Positions 26,649 through 35,126 of a stretch of DNA of 64,000 nt are shown here, piece after piece. The notes under the pieces were generated by a model. The model was not told where the DNA came from, did no database searches, and saw nothing but the letters and a program-made list of their open reading frames with translations. Numbering within the stretch: position 1 is the first letter of the stretch; each line of letters opens with the position of its first letter. Source of the stretch: VFKU01 sp038916785 (lineage in GTDB: Bacteria > Hydrogenedentota > Hydrogenedentia > Hydrogenedentales > GCA-2746185); assembly GCA_038916785.1 (NCBI GenBank), contig JBCLBO010000003.1, positions 16,413-80,412 on the forward strand, read 5' to 3'. The position numbers were made by a program, and so were the translations under genes.

Positions 26649-27461
26649 TTATTCCGGGTACTTCGGGGCCTGCTGCGCGCCTTCGGCGATGTCGGACGCG
26701 GGCACGATGACGGTGGCGATATTCTGCGCGCCTCCGCCGAACATGCTCTGCGTGGTCTGGCCGGCGACCACGCGCAGGAGGAAGACGCCGATGAATTTTC
26801 CATCCAGCGTGAAGGCCGGCGAGCCGAGTCCAGTCTGTGTCGGGTCGTTGCCGGGCAAATACAAAGTGCGCGGCCGTTTCACAATGGCCTGAATCCGTTC
26901 GACGGAAACGCCGTGCTCGCGCCCAGCGACTTGGCCGAGGCGGTTGAGCGTGATGATCTGGTCGAGGTAGTCCGGCGTGCCCGCGTCCTGGATGTCCACG
27001 AAGGTGAAGGCCGCCGCGGGTTTCTCCTTGGGCCGCACGAAGGCCATGTCGAGGTCCTTGTCGCGCAGGATCACTTCGGCCGCCACTTCGGTGCCGTCGC
27101 CGAGCATAATCTTGATGTCGCGCACCTCGGTTTCCATTTCGACATTGGCCCCCCGACCGCTCGCGGCCATCATCGCTTCCATGATGGACGAGGGGTCGGT
27201 CTGGGAGAGCGACATGATGATGAGGCCCTCGGGCGAGATGACGGTGCCGGTGGCTTCGAGTTTTGCCTCGCTGTCGCGCGACGATCCGCCGCCAAAGGAG
27301 ACTTTTTGATTGAGCACAATCGCCAGCGTCACGACGGCGTTTTTGTGCGCCTCGAGGATCGCGCGGCCTTTCTCGGCGACGTCGTCCGCGGCCGCCGGGC
27401 ATGTGGTGTTCAATGCGAGCGAAAACGCGATCGCCGCCAGTCCTGCTCTGCTCATACGCAT
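26649..27461 (-). CDS. HtrA-like secreted protein lacking catalytic residues
   Basis: A 270-residue protein with a signal peptide (RAGLAAIAFSLALNTTC, then AAA-DD). I chose the ATG at 27461; 27455 is also possible. It keeps the trypsin-like fold markers GTVISPEGLIIMS and FTLDGKFIGVF, but where active HtrA has NHH it reads MSLSQ, and where active HtrA has GNSGGP it reads GLGSP, so the catalytic His and Ser are missing. It lies 17 bases after the active HtrA gene in the same direction. It may be a periplasmic partner or inhibitor of that protease; not shown. Confidence 0.75.
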   Translation of the reverse strand: MRMSRAGLAAIAFSLALNTTCPAAADDVAEKGRAILEAHKNAVVTLAIVLNQKVSFGGGSSRDSEAKLEATGTVISPEGLIIMSLSQTDPSSIMEAMMAASGRGANVEMETEVRDIKIMLGDGTEVAAEVILRDKDLDMAFVRPKEKPAAAFTFVDIQDAGTPDYLDQIITLNRLGQVAGREHGVSVERIQAIVKRPRTLYLPGNDPTQTGLGSPAFTLDGKFIGVFLLRVVAGQTTQSMFGGGAQNIATVIVPASDIAEGAQQAPKYPE

Positions 27462-27478
27462 GTGCCGCGGGTTTCCTT

Positions 27479-29512
27479 TTAGTTGCCGTCCCACTTCGGT
27501 TCGAGTTCCACAAAAACGGTATAAATCCCGCGCAAGACTTTCACGAGAACGGTTTTCGCCTGCCGTTTTTCGACGTCCGTCATGGCCGCATCGAGTGCAT
27601 CGATGGAGGCGATCGGCTTGCGGTCGACTTCCTGAATCAAGTCGCCGACGCGCAGCATGCCGAGCTCGGCCCAACTGCCCGGCTGAAGTTCGGTGAGCAG
27701 GACGCCGGACTGGTCCTCCTCCCACTGCTCGTCGGCCTTGTCGAAGAACGTGATGTCGCGCGCGGTGAACTCGAAGTTCTCGTCGCGGTACTTTCGCATT
27801 TCGCGATCGAGTGTAGGGGCGCGGACGAGTTCCACCGGCACCTTGATGTCCTTGCCGTCCCGTCGCACGGAGAGCTCGATCGTTGTACCCACGGAGTAGT
27901 TGCGGATCAGCGTCGGAAGTTCTTCGTAGTGTTCGGGTGCGGACGCGGAGAGTTTCTGGCCGTCGATGGCGAGGATGAGATCGCCGACGGCGACGCCGGC
28001 CTTTTCCGCGGTGCTACCTTTGAAAATCTGGATGACGCGGAACCCCGTGAGCGCGGTGTCTCCCATGAGCTCGGCGATGTCGCGCGTGATGACTTGGGTG
28101 TTCACGGGCAGCCATGCCTTTTTCACTTCGAGCCCGGGATCGTTGATTTCGCGGATGCCGACCTTTACGGCCGTCACGTAGGTGCCGGCCTTTCGCTCGA
28201 AGGTCGCCAAGACGGGCACGGGCGCTTTTGCGTCCTTTACGAGCGCGTCCGTCACGCGGGCGAGATCGAGCAGGTCCTTTACCGGCTCGCCGCCCACGCG
28301 CACGAGAATATCTCCGCGGCGGATTCCTGGCTTGGCGTCGCCGGCCGGGCCGCCCGGCGCCACGCTGGTGACGACGACGCCGTCGGTCGAGTCCCGCTTG
28401 AGTTCCTTGGCGATGACGAAGGACAAGTCCTGACCGGTGACGCCCCACTCCTTGAACTCGCGCTCCTGGGGTTCGCGCGGCTGGCGCTCGGTGGTGGTCA
28501 TCGTCACGGCGATTTCTTTGCCGTCGCGCAGCACGAGCGCCTCGACTTCCTTGCCGCGCGACAGGCCGGCGATGAGGCGGTTGAATGCGGGGAGTTCCTC
28601 GTCGTAGCGCACGGTGGTGTCCACGCCATTCAACTTGAGCATTACGTCGCCGGACTTTATCCCCGCTTTTTCCGCGGGCGAGCCGTCGATGGTGCCGGAG
28701 ATGAGGACGCCGCGCCCGAGTCCGTCGTGTTTGAGAAGAGGTTGCGCGGTAAGCCCGAGCCAGCTTCGCTGTACTTCGCCGTGCTTGATCAGTTCCTCGG
28801 CCGAGTGCTTGGCGAGGTTTCCGGGGATCGCGCCGCCGAGTCCGAGGCTGATCTCGTTGATGCCGACGATTTCGCCGCGCAGATTCACGAGCGGGCCGCC
28901 GGAGTTTCCGGGATAGATGACGGCGTCGTGCGCGATCCATTTGACGAGCGTGCCGACGTCTTCGCCATCGAGTTCGAAGGAGCCGAAGCCCATGCGTCTG
29001 GGCATGACCATTTCGGTGTTGCTGATGATGCCGGACGTGACCGATTGGGAGAGCGAGAGCGGGCTGCCCATCGAGAGCACGTTGTCGCCGACTTGGACCG
29101 CGTCGGAGTCGCCAAAGGTCACGCTTGGATACGGACCTGCCGCTCGGGGCGCGAGCTTTATAACGGCGATGTCGGTGAGGGCGTCGGTGCCGATGAGCTC
29201 GGCCTCGACTTCGCTCTTGTCGGCCAGGGTGCAGAGCAGGCGCTTCGAATGCCCCGCCACGTGGTGATTGGTGACTACGTAGCCGTCGGGGGAGATAATC
29301 ACGCCGCTGCCCGAGGACTGATATTTGAGTTCGCGGCCTTCGCGGTAGGAGGTGGAGACGACGTGGATGCGCACGAGCGCGGGTTTTACGGCGTGTACCG
29401 CGCGCTGGAGGGTTTCCCGGCCGGGATTGGCGGCTTCTTGTGCGATTGCCGGCCAGACGCCGGCGCACAGGATGATTGCGACACACACCACGTGAGACTT
29501 TTCGAGTGACAT
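27479..29512 (-). CDS. HtrA/DegP-like periplasmic serine protease with several PDZ domains
   Basis: A 677-residue protein with a signal peptide of about 24 residues (ending AIA before QEAANP). The trypsin-like domain spans about 40-240 with triad His84 (TNHHVAG), Asp114 (LTDIAVIKL) and Ser204 (PGNSGGP). Downstream lie about four PDZ-like units, each with a GD(V/I)(M/L) carboxylate-loop segment, starting near residues 250, 375, 500 and 605. Typical DegP has two PDZs and about 450-480 residues, so this is a long form. It should handle misfolded envelope proteins. It precedes the inactive paralogue gene in an operon. Confidence 0.9.
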   Translation of the reverse strand: MSLEKSHVVCVAIILCAGVWPAIAQEAANPGRETLQRAVHAVKPALVRIHVVSTSYREGRELKYQSSGSGVIISPDGYVVTNHHVAGHSKRLLCTLADKSEVEAELIGTDALTDIAVIKLAPRAAGPYPSVTFGDSDAVQVGDNVLSMGSPLSLSQSVTSGIISNTEMVMPRRMGFGSFELDGEDVGTLVKWIAHDAVIYPGNSGGPLVNLRGEIVGINEISLGLGGAIPGNLAKHSAEELIKHGEVQRSWLGLTAQPLLKHDGLGRGVLISGTIDGSPAEKAGIKSGDVMLKLNGVDTTVRYDEELPAFNRLIAGLSRGKEVEALVLRDGKEIAVTMTTTERQPREPQEREFKEWGVTGQDLSFVIAKELKRDSTDGVVVTSVAPGGPAGDAKPGIRRGDILVRVGGEPVKDLLDLARVTDALVKDAKAPVPVLATFERKAGTYVTAVKVGIREINDPGLEVKKAWLPVNTQVITRDIAELMGDTALTGFRVIQIFKGSTAEKAGVAVGDLILAIDGQKLSASAPEHYEELPTLIRNYSVGTTIELSVRRDGKDIKVPVELVRAPTLDREMRKYRDENFEFTARDITFFDKADEQWEEDQSGVLLTELQPGSWAELGMLRVGDLIQEVDRKPIASIDALDAAMTDVEKRQAKTVLVKVLRGIYTVFVELEPKWDGN

Positions 29513-29658
29513 TGGATTCCGCTCTGGATGGTTACTTACGAAACGGCCGGGACGCGATCGCCCAGCTTTCTAAGAGCCTAGCAGGTGGGAGCTTAGCAGG
29601 CAAAACACGGGCGAGCGGGCGACCGTTTCGTGACGAGGCGGGGGCGAGAATAACGAAT

Positions 29659-29684
29659 GGCCCCCGCCGTTTCCGGAGGGGGCC
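29659..29684. terminator. GC-rich hairpin
   Basis: GGCCCCC (29659-29665) pairs with GGGGGCC (29678-29684), with CCG/CGG extending the stem inside. No T run follows on either strand. It may terminate minus-strand transcription from the FecR operon about 300 bases away, or be part of an unrelated element. Confidence 0.35.
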
Positions 29685-29694
29685 AATTTCGCCC

Positions 29695-29723
29695 TTGCGG
29701 GGATCGACAACGAGTGATACACT
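29695..29723 (+). promoter_or_regulatory. Sigma-70-like promoter for candidate sRNA
   Basis: TTGCGG at 29695-29700 is followed after 17 bases by TACACT at 29718-29723, preceded by TG at the extended -10 position. Transcription would begin at about 29729-29731 and run into the structured sequence ending in the terminator. Confidence 0.45.
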
Positions 29724-29725
29724 GC

Positions 29726-29830
29726 ATTTGCTGGGTTGGGCCGACGGCTCGGGTTGCAAGACCCTACTGAGGCTCAACTTTACACACAGGCACCAAGGCA
29801 CCCCGACGCCTTGGTGCCTCTTCTTTTCCC
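29726..29830 (+). ncRNA. Candidate structured small RNA, about 100 nt
   Basis: No protein frame is supported here. GTTGGGCC near 29734-29741 can pair with GGCTCAAC near 29771-29778, enclosing a second hairpin GGGT/ACCC around a TGCAAG loop. A 12-bp terminator stem follows, and a spaced promoter precedes. It is not SRP RNA, 6S RNA, tmRNA or a riboswitch class I can recognise, and no gene lies downstream on this strand, so a stand-alone regulatory RNA is the best reading. The coordinates are approximate. Confidence 0.45.
29788..29828 (+). terminator. Strong Rho-independent terminator
   Basis: AGGCACCAAGGC at 29788-29799 pairs perfectly with GCCTTGGTGCCT at 29808-29819 around an eight-base loop. 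TCTTCTTTT follows on the plus strand. This is the clearest intrinsic terminator in the window, and no plus-strand gene precedes it, which supports the sRNA. Confidence 0.75.
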
Positions 29831-29982
29831 CCGCTTCGTTCCTCGACGAGTTATTCAAGAGGTAGGCCCGTGAAACGCCACTTGACTACACTTACCCTTG
29901 GGGAAGGAGTGACTTGAGATAGACATCAAGCGTTGCGATGGTCCCACAAGCCTACCTCCTGAATAACTTCGATCGAAGCGTA

Positions 29983-31275
29983 TTAGCGGCCCTCCGTCCC
30001 GATTCGGCCGGACACTGCGCGGAATTCTACTCTCCCGCTTTCCGGTCCGCCCACGGGCACAATTTTGACGAACACGGTCGGATACCCCTTTGTATCCTCG
30101 CCGGTATTGGCAATCTCAAGCTCTTTAATGCGCGGATCGCTGAACACGGAACCCTCGATGTGCGCGCGAAACACCGCGGTATTGTCAGGCGCGTAGACGA
30201 AGACGTCGTAGCCGCCGTAGCTGATCAGGGGCGAAGTCCCGGTCCAGGTGACGAGAAGCGATTTCAGCGGTTTGCCGTTGGTCTGAAGAATATAGCCGCC
30301 CTCGCCCGAGATTTCGTGCGTTTCTAGAATGGGCTGCACACGTTCCGCGAAGAATTCACGCATCTCGCCGCCCGCGCCGATCGCATCCGCCCAGGCGCAT
30401 AGTGCGTGCGCGTCCACCGTCTCTACCGGAATGCTGTCCAGTCCTTGCTCGACATAGGCGCGCTGGTCGGCCGTGAGCATGCGAAACAGCCCGGGACTGT
30501 CGCGGTGGCTCAATTGCACTTTGCCTTCTTGGATGGTGACCGTGGTGCGGTTGTCTTCGGCGAAGACCTCGAAGCGTGTGCCGAAGACGGTCACCTCGCC
30601 CGTTGGGGTAAGCACGTTGAAAAGGCGCTGGCTGTGCGCGACGTCAAAAAATACACGGCCGCGTTCGAGGGTGATCTTTCGTTCTCCGTCGATGGTCACC
30701 GCGGTGTCGGCGGCCAGGCGCATCTCGGAGGGCCCGATCATAAGCACAGAGGCGAACGATTCGCCCGAGGTCTCGATGCGATCGCCCGGCTGCGCCCAGA
30801 CCCTCTCTCTGGCGCGCGAGCGCTGACCGGTGTCCCCGGCAATCCGGAGAACCATCCCTTGAGTCGCCGCGACGACGCCGATGGCGTCCTGCGGGACGGC
30901 CGGTCCCGGCCATTGCGTCTGAATCAGCCATGCCAGCACGAGCAGCAGCGCTGCGGCCGCTATGGGTATGAGGCGAAAAATCTGCTCCCGCATCGGGGTC
31001 GGGTGCTTCGCGCGGCGGTTCAGGCGCTGCACGTCGATGGCGAGTGCTTCGATTTCGGGAAGATGCGAGACGATGTATTCCGTCAGGTCCCGCTTGAGGC
31101 GGACGGGCGCGTAGGACTCGAAGAGGCTGGCATTGGTGCGTTGGTGGCGGCGCATGAGCTGGGCGCATCCGGCGCATTCCGCCAGATGATGCTCGAAAAT
31201 CGCGCGTTCGGAGTGCGCGAGTTCACCGTCCAGAAAGGACTGAATCTGGTGGTCTATTTGTGTGCACGATGCCAA
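29983..31275 (-). CDS. FecR-domain anti-sigma factor with zinc finger
   Basis: A 430-residue protein. The N-terminal zinc finger His30-x3-Cys34-x2-Cys37 (HHLAECAGC) is an anti-sigma ZAS domain. A transmembrane helix lies at about 100-118. A periplasmic FecR domain follows (about 135-270; RVFFDVAHS, VTVFGTRFEV). The C-terminus ends in an extra beta-rich region of about 130 residues I do not recognise. Its start overlaps the ECF sigma gene by 22 bases. It should hold that sigma factor at the membrane and release it on an envelope signal. Confidence 0.87.
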   Translation of the reverse strand: MASCTQIDHQIQSFLDGELAHSERAIFEHHLAECAGCAQLMRRHQRTNASLFESYAPVRLKRDLTEYIVSHLPEIEALAIDVQRLNRRAKHPTPMREQIFRLIPIAAAALLLVLAWLIQTQWPGPAVPQDAIGVVAATQGMVLRIAGDTGQRSRARERVWAQPGDRIETSGESFASVLMIGPSEMRLAADTAVTIDGERKITLERGRVFFDVAHSQRLFNVLTPTGEVTVFGTRFEVFAEDNRTTVTIQEGKVQLSHRDSPGLFRMLTADQRAYVEQGLDSIPVETVDAHALCAWADAIGAGGEMREFFAERVQPILETHEISGEGGYILQTNGKPLKSLLVTWTGTSPLISYGGYDVFVYAPDNTAVFRAHIEGSVFSDPRIKELEIANTGEDTKGYPTVFVKIVPVGGPESGRVEFRAVSGRIGTEGR

Positions 31276-31850
31276 TTCGCACCCTCTCCGCTGGCGGGGC
31301 CCTCTTCAGAGAGCACCTCGCGCAACTGTCTGCCTGCCCGCTGCAACACGCCGCGTATTTCGTCTTTGGTCTCGCCTGTGTAGTCGCTGATTTCCTGGTA
31401 GCTCAACTCTTGCAGGTATCTCAACACCACCGGCAACCGGTGCCGCTCGGGCAGCGTGTCAATCGCCCGCTGCACCTGATCGAGCCGTTCGCGACGTTCC
31501 GTCCTTCCGCGGGGGCCCTCACGCGCGTCCTCGATCGCGACGGTCCTTTTATGTGGCAGCGGTGTCTCCGTCGCCAGACGGCGGCTGTTTCGCCGAAGCC
31601 AGTTCGCCGCCGTGCGGCAGGTGACTTGCTTCAACCACGGGCCAAATTTCGTGGCGTCCCTCAAACGCCGCAAACTCCGGTACCCGGCCAGAAGTGAATC
31701 CTGTGCGATGTCCTCCGCGGCCCCGTGCCGCCCGACGTAATAGAACGCGGTGGCGAACACCGCGCCTTGGTAGCGCTGCACCAACTCCCCGTAGGCGTCG
31801 GTGTCCCCATCCAGGCAGCGTCGAACCAGCTCAGCATCCTCGGGACGCAT
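31254..31850 (-). CDS. ECF-family RNA polymerase sigma factor
   Basis: Best start is the ATG at 31850 (198 residues), with AAAGG seven bases upstream; a frame extension to 32000 is open but unconserved in character, and 31877 is an alternative. Region 2 is seen as GAVFATAFYYVGRHGAAEDIAQ and WLKQVTCRTAANWLRR in part, and region 4 as LPERHRLPVVLRYLQELSYQ with EIRGVLQRAGRQLREVL. It overlaps the FecR-type anti-sigma gene, giving a second sigma/anti-sigma pair in this window. The regulon is unknown. Confidence 0.9.
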   Translation of the reverse strand: MRPEDAELVRRCLDGDTDAYGELVQRYQGAVFATAFYYVGRHGAAEDIAQDSLLAGYRSLRRLRDATKFGPWLKQVTCRTAANWLRRNSRRLATETPLPHKRTVAIEDAREGPRGRTERRERLDQVQRAIDTLPERHRLPVVLRYLQELSYQEISDYTGETKDEIRGVLQRAGRQLREVLSEEGPASGEGANWHRAHK

Positions 31851-31965
31851 TGCCTGCCTTTCGTAGCGCGTCGTCATTGACGGTGCGACCGGTTCGCACT
31901 GGCCGTGACTGACGCGAAGGTGGTGATCTTTAGTCGGCTTGACCACGAATAGCTCCATAATGGAG

Positions 31966-32961
31966 CTAGAACGACTGCCTCGGCTCGAATCGTAGCACAC
32001 CAGCTACGTGGCCGCTCCGCACTTCGCCGGATTCCTCGAGTAGCTCGAGGTGGCCGACCGCGATGGACAGGCCAAGGTGAAGGTGTGGCGCGGGTAGCCG
32101 CGGGAAGAGCGCCCGGCTGACTTCGTAGGGCGTGCGAAGTCCCTTCGCGAGCAGGCCGCGGACTTGGTCGCTTCGGATGGATTGGCGGCGCAGGATTTCG
32201 TCGATCGCGGCGACGCCGTCCTCGATGGGCGGGCCGTGTCCCGGCAGGCAGACGCCCCAGATTTTCGTGCGCGCTCGGCGCAGCGAGGCCTGATATTCGA
32301 CGAGCGCTTTGGCGCGTGGCTGGCCGGGTTCGGGCCGGCGGAGCAAGGGATTGGGATTGGTCGCGAGCAGGATGTGATCGCCACCGAAGGTGTATCCCCG
32401 CTCGCGGTTGATGAATAGAGTGTCGGAGGGACTGTGTCCGGGGACGAACAAAATTTCGTGACCGAGCGCGACGCTGCCGTCGTAGACCAGGTGGCTCAGT
32501 TCGAAAGGCTCGGAGAATGCGCGGAAGCGATCATACAAGGAGTTCGCTTCGAGCTTGACCTCTTCGGGCACGCCGAATTCGTCGAGTATGCCGACGAAGA
32601 AACCCTTGCGATCTTCGGGGTCCTTGTCCACGTTTCGTCCGAGCGCGCGCACGAGCGGGTGCCCATAGGAATCGACCGGATGCTCGCGCAGTAGGCGTCC
32701 GAGTAACCCAATGTGATCGCGGTGCCCGTGGGTGACGATGATCGCGCCGAGGTCGCTCAGGCGCAGGCCCTGCGCGTGCAGCGCTGCGATGAGAAGCTGG
32801 TAGGTCTCGTCGCCATTGAGCCCGGTGTCCACCAGCACGGGCGGGTCGGACTCGATCAGGTAGACGATGACCGGCCCAACGGGAAATGGCGTCGGCAGCG
32901 CGATCGGGACGATCCCGAATTCCGCTTTCAGGTCGATGGTGCTCGGCTGTTTCGTATTCAT
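31966..32961 (-). CDS. Metallo-beta-lactamase-fold hydrolase
   Basis: A 331-residue MBL-fold protein. The zinc motif THGHRDH spans residues 77-83, preceded by LVDTGLNG; a later FVPGHSPSD supplies another histidine. The C-terminal region (about 235-325) is a helical extension with an HTH-like look, as in MBL proteins related to LACTB2. It probably acts as a cytoplasmic hydrolase of thioester, glyoxalase-like or RNA substrates, but the substrate cannot be assigned. It lies upstream of the sigma gene with a 115-base gap. Confidence 0.85.
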   Translation of the reverse strand: MNTKQPSTIDLKAEFGIVPIALPTPFPVGPVIVYLIESDPPVLVDTGLNGDETYQLLIAALHAQGLRLSDLGAIIVTHGHRDHIGLLGRLLREHPVDSYGHPLVRALGRNVDKDPEDRKGFFVGILDEFGVPEEVKLEANSLYDRFRAFSEPFELSHLVYDGSVALGHEILFVPGHSPSDTLFINRERGYTFGGDHILLATNPNPLLRRPEPGQPRAKALVEYQASLRRARTKIWGVCLPGHGPPIEDGVAAIDEILRRQSIRSDQVRGLLAKGLRTPYEVSRALFPRLPAPHLHLGLSIAVGHLELLEESGEVRSGHVAGVLRFEPRQSF

Positions 32962-33058
32962 CAGAAATTCAAGATCATTTCAACACAGCGGCACAGAGAA
33001 CGCGGAGGATTGTCAACCTGAATTTCTCTGTAGTCCTTTGCGCGTCTGGGTTGATTTC
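32962..33058. repeat. CACAGAG-type dispersed repeat
   Basis: The gap between the MBL and prepilin peptidase genes holds words such as CAACACAGCGGCACAGAGAA and CTCTGTAGTCC, which form an imperfect inverted repeat. Such CACAGAG-rich elements occur between genes in many unrelated genomes. A related CTCTGTGTCTCTGTGTTGA word occurs at about 57551-57571. Confidence 0.5.
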
Positions 33059-33949
33059 TTACATGGCCCCAGGGACGTTGATGTATTCCAGATAGCGCTG
33101 GATAATCTGCGGGCCATAGAACACGTACGTGATCCCGCCCAGCACCAGGTACGGCCCGAAGGGCAGATAGTGTCCGCCGGGGGTCATCGCGTCGAAATCG
33201 TCTTCGCTGTCCTTTGGCGCGGGCGCCTGGGCGGGTTTACCGCGCGTGATCAGGATCATCGTGATCCCGATCGCGCTGCCGAAGAAGGACGAGATCACGA
33301 CGATCAGCAGCACGCCCAAGGGCCCGAAGAACGCGCCGAGCATGGCGAGCAGTTTCACGTCGCCGAAGCCCATCCCCCGCTTTTTCATGATGAGCAGGCT
33401 GAGCATGTCGAGGGCGTAAAGCGAGCCGCCACCGGCGAGCAAGCCGACGAAGGACATCAGCGGCTTGTCGAGCAGCAGCCCGCTTTCGGGATATAGCATC
33501 GCCACGACGCTGCACGCGATGCCGAGCGGCATGCCGGGGAAGGTCACTTCGTTCGGGATGGTCCAGTCGGCGAGATCAATGAAGGTCACGAGCACCAGCG
33601 CCGCCATCAGCGCCATGTAGACCGGGCTGGCCAGCGTCATGCCGAATTTCCAGTACACCGCGAGGAAGAGCAGGCAGGTGATCAATTCGACCAGCGGGTA
33701 CTGCCAATGAATGCGCGCCTTGCAGGTCCGGCACTTCGCGCCGAGCAACACCCAGCTCAGCACCGGGAAATTGTCGTACCACCGGATCGGCGTTGCGCAT
33801 TTCGGACACGCCGATCCCGGCTTCACGATCGACAACCCCTTGGGCATGCGGTGCACGCACACGTTCAGGAAACTGCCCACCATCGCGCCGATCACACCAC
33901 TCACGACGAAAAATATCGTGTGCAGCGTCTCGAGTTGCCGCTCATCCAT
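33059..33949 (-). CDS. pilD: Type IV prepilin peptidase / methyltransferase
   Basis: A 296-residue multi-pass inner-membrane protein of family A24. The N-terminal domain has the zinc cysteines Cys48, Cys51, Cys73 and Cys76 (CPKC, CRTC), which marks the bifunctional methyltransferase form. The two catalytic aspartates are seen in FIDLADWTIPNE and GMGFGDVKLL. It cleaves and N-methylates type IV pilins or type II secretion pseudopilins. No pilin genes are in the window. GspO would be an equally valid name. Confidence 0.93.
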   Translation of the reverse strand: MDERQLETLHTIFFVVSGVIGAMVGSFLNVCVHRMPKGLSIVKPGSACPKCATPIRWYDNFPVLSWVLLGAKCRTCKARIHWQYPLVELITCLLFLAVYWKFGMTLASPVYMALMAALVLVTFIDLADWTIPNEVTFPGMPLGIACSVVAMLYPESGLLLDKPLMSFVGLLAGGGSLYALDMLSLLIMKKRGMGFGDVKLLAMLGAFFGPLGVLLIVVISSFFGSAIGITMILITRGKPAQAPAPKDSEDDFDAMTPGGHYLPFGPYLVLGGITYVFYGPQIIQRYLEYINVPGAM

Positions 33950-34020
33950 GCCAAGTTCCCGCCCAATCCCGCGTCAAAGTCGGCGGATTCTAGCAGGATC
34001 GCCCCCGCGCCGCACCTCGG

Positions 34021-34125
34021 GACGGCGAGTCTCCCCGCACACGGTGGTGCAAGCATCCTGCCTCACGAAACGTGGCGCAGGCATCCTGCGAAACGTGGCG
34101 CAGGCATCCTGCCTGCGGGGATCTC
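34021..34125. repeat. Tandem GCAGGCATCCTGC-type repeats
   Basis: A unit close to GTGGCGCAGGCATCCTGC occurs about three times between 34040 and 34115, separated by GAAAC words. Each unit contains the palindrome-like GCAGGCATCCTGC. Similar tracts are dispersed in Verrucomicrobia-like and related genomes. It fills most of the gap between the prepilin peptidase and exporter genes. Confidence 0.6.
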
Positions 34126-34160
34126 CGCGCCCTCCGCGGCTCCGCGTGAGATCGCAGTTC

Positions 34161-34787
34161 CTATCGCGTCACCGCGAGCTTCACGCCAAGACCGATAAAA
34201 ACCGTACCAGTCGCACGGCGGAGAATTGTGGCCGCGGAGTCACCGGCGCGCACGCGGCGGCTGATCGCGGCAGCCGCGAACACGAGGACGACGCACCAGA
34301 GCGTCCCGGTCGCGATGAACATCGAGCCGAGAAACAGAAACGCCGCGACCTTGGACTCGGCCGCCGGGTCTACAAACTGCGGGAGGAATGCCAGAAAGAA
34401 AAGCGCCACCTTCGGATTGAGCACATTGGTGAGCAGGCCGTCGCGGAAAATGCCCCAAGACGCTGCCGGCTTGAATTCAGCGGCGTTCGTCTCGCCCATC
34501 GGACGTTCGATCCACATCCGCACGCCGAGATACACCAGGTACGCCGCCCCGGCCAGCTTGATCGCCGTGAACGCGTACGCCGAAGTAGCCAGAATCGCCG
34601 ACAACCCAAACGCCGCCGCACACGTATGCACCACACACCCGCAACTAATCCCCAGCGCCGACAACAACCCCGCCCGCCGCCCCTGCGCCCAACTGCGCCC
34701 AACGATATACAGCGTGTCCTGCCCCGGCGTGATGTTGAGGAGAAATCCGCTCAGCAGAAATAAGGGCAAGTGCAATGTGCCGAACAT
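34161..34787 (-). CDS. LysE/RhtB family amino-acid exporter
   Basis: A 208-residue membrane protein with about six hydrophobic segments. The family signature is near the N-terminus (FLLNITPGQDTLYIVGRS), and GLLTNVLNPKVALFFLAFLPQFVD is the second conserved region. GAGGGA precedes the ATG. It probably exports an amino acid or homoserine-lactone-like compound across the inner membrane. Standing alone, it gives no hint of the substrate. A broken monooxygenase gene lies just upstream. Confidence 0.9.
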   Translation of the reverse strand: MFGTLHLPLFLLSGFLLNITPGQDTLYIVGRSWAQGRRAGLLSALGISCGCVVHTCAAAFGLSAILATSAYAFTAIKLAGAAYLVYLGVRMWIERPMGETNAAEFKPAASWGIFRDGLLTNVLNPKVALFFLAFLPQFVDPAAESKVAAFLFLGSMFIATGTLWCVVLVFAAAAISRRVRAGDSAATILRRATGTVFIGLGVKLAVTR

Positions 34788-34801
34788 ACAGTCCCTCGTC
34801 G

Positions 34802-35018
34802 CTACTTCTCGCGAGTATGGCGATGAGACTCACGAAAGTATGCGCACAACTGCCATGTCAGCAAAGACTTGTCCGCCACTTCAACAGAACGCTCCAAACA
34901 AACGAAGCGACGCAAAACCCGACATCGCCGAGATGTACCGCCGCGTCTCACTAAACGCCGCCTCAAACGCGGCACTCTGCCCGCGGCGGACATTGAGGGC
35001 TGGAACTCCGAGGATCAT
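34802..35018 (-). pseudogene. Frameshifted ABM (antibiotic biosynthesis monooxygenase) domain
   Basis: From an ATG at 35018 the frame reads MILGVPALNVRRGQSAAF, then EAAFSETRRYISAMSGFASLR, which looks like the first half of an ABM-domain protein. It stops at TGA about 34881. A +1 shift just before that continues RFVCLERSVEVADKSLLTWQ and then AYFRESHRHTREK to a TAG at 34802-34804, resembling the second half. The end is shorter than the usual 95-100 residues. A single frameshift, real or from sequencing, explains this. ABM proteins are small heme- or cofactor-free monooxygenases. Confidence 0.5.
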
Positions 35019-35126
35019 TAAGTTCCCCACCCGAAATCACCGCCAAAAGCAGTATAGTTGGCCTTTAGGATTCAACGATCTCGAATCTCGCGATCAATAC
35101 ATTTTCAAACCATTGGAAATTCGTAT

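Larger units (their letters stand above)
29513..29982. other. Intergenic region holding a candidate sRNA and hairpins
   Basis: The 470-base gap between the HtrA start and the FecR stop contains no supported CDS. It contains a GC-rich hairpin at 29659-29684, a candidate promoter at 29695-29723, a structured stretch from about 29726 and a strong terminator at 29788-29828, described separately. Bases 29840-29982 show nothing recognisable. Confidence 0.6.

Noticed and set aside
29726..29830. SRP 4.5S RNA or 6S RNA at the sRNA locus
   Set aside because: The conserved SRP tetraloop region and the 6S open-complex-like bubble are not present.
34040..34115. Possible CRISPR array from the tandem GCAGGCATCCTGC units
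   Set aside because: There are only about three imperfect units with almost no spacer sequence, and no cas genes are in the window.
33707..34763. Plus-strand open frames across the prepilin peptidase and exporter region
   Set aside because: They include the translated GCAGGCATCCTGC repeat (GAGIL-type words) and antisense of two clear genes.
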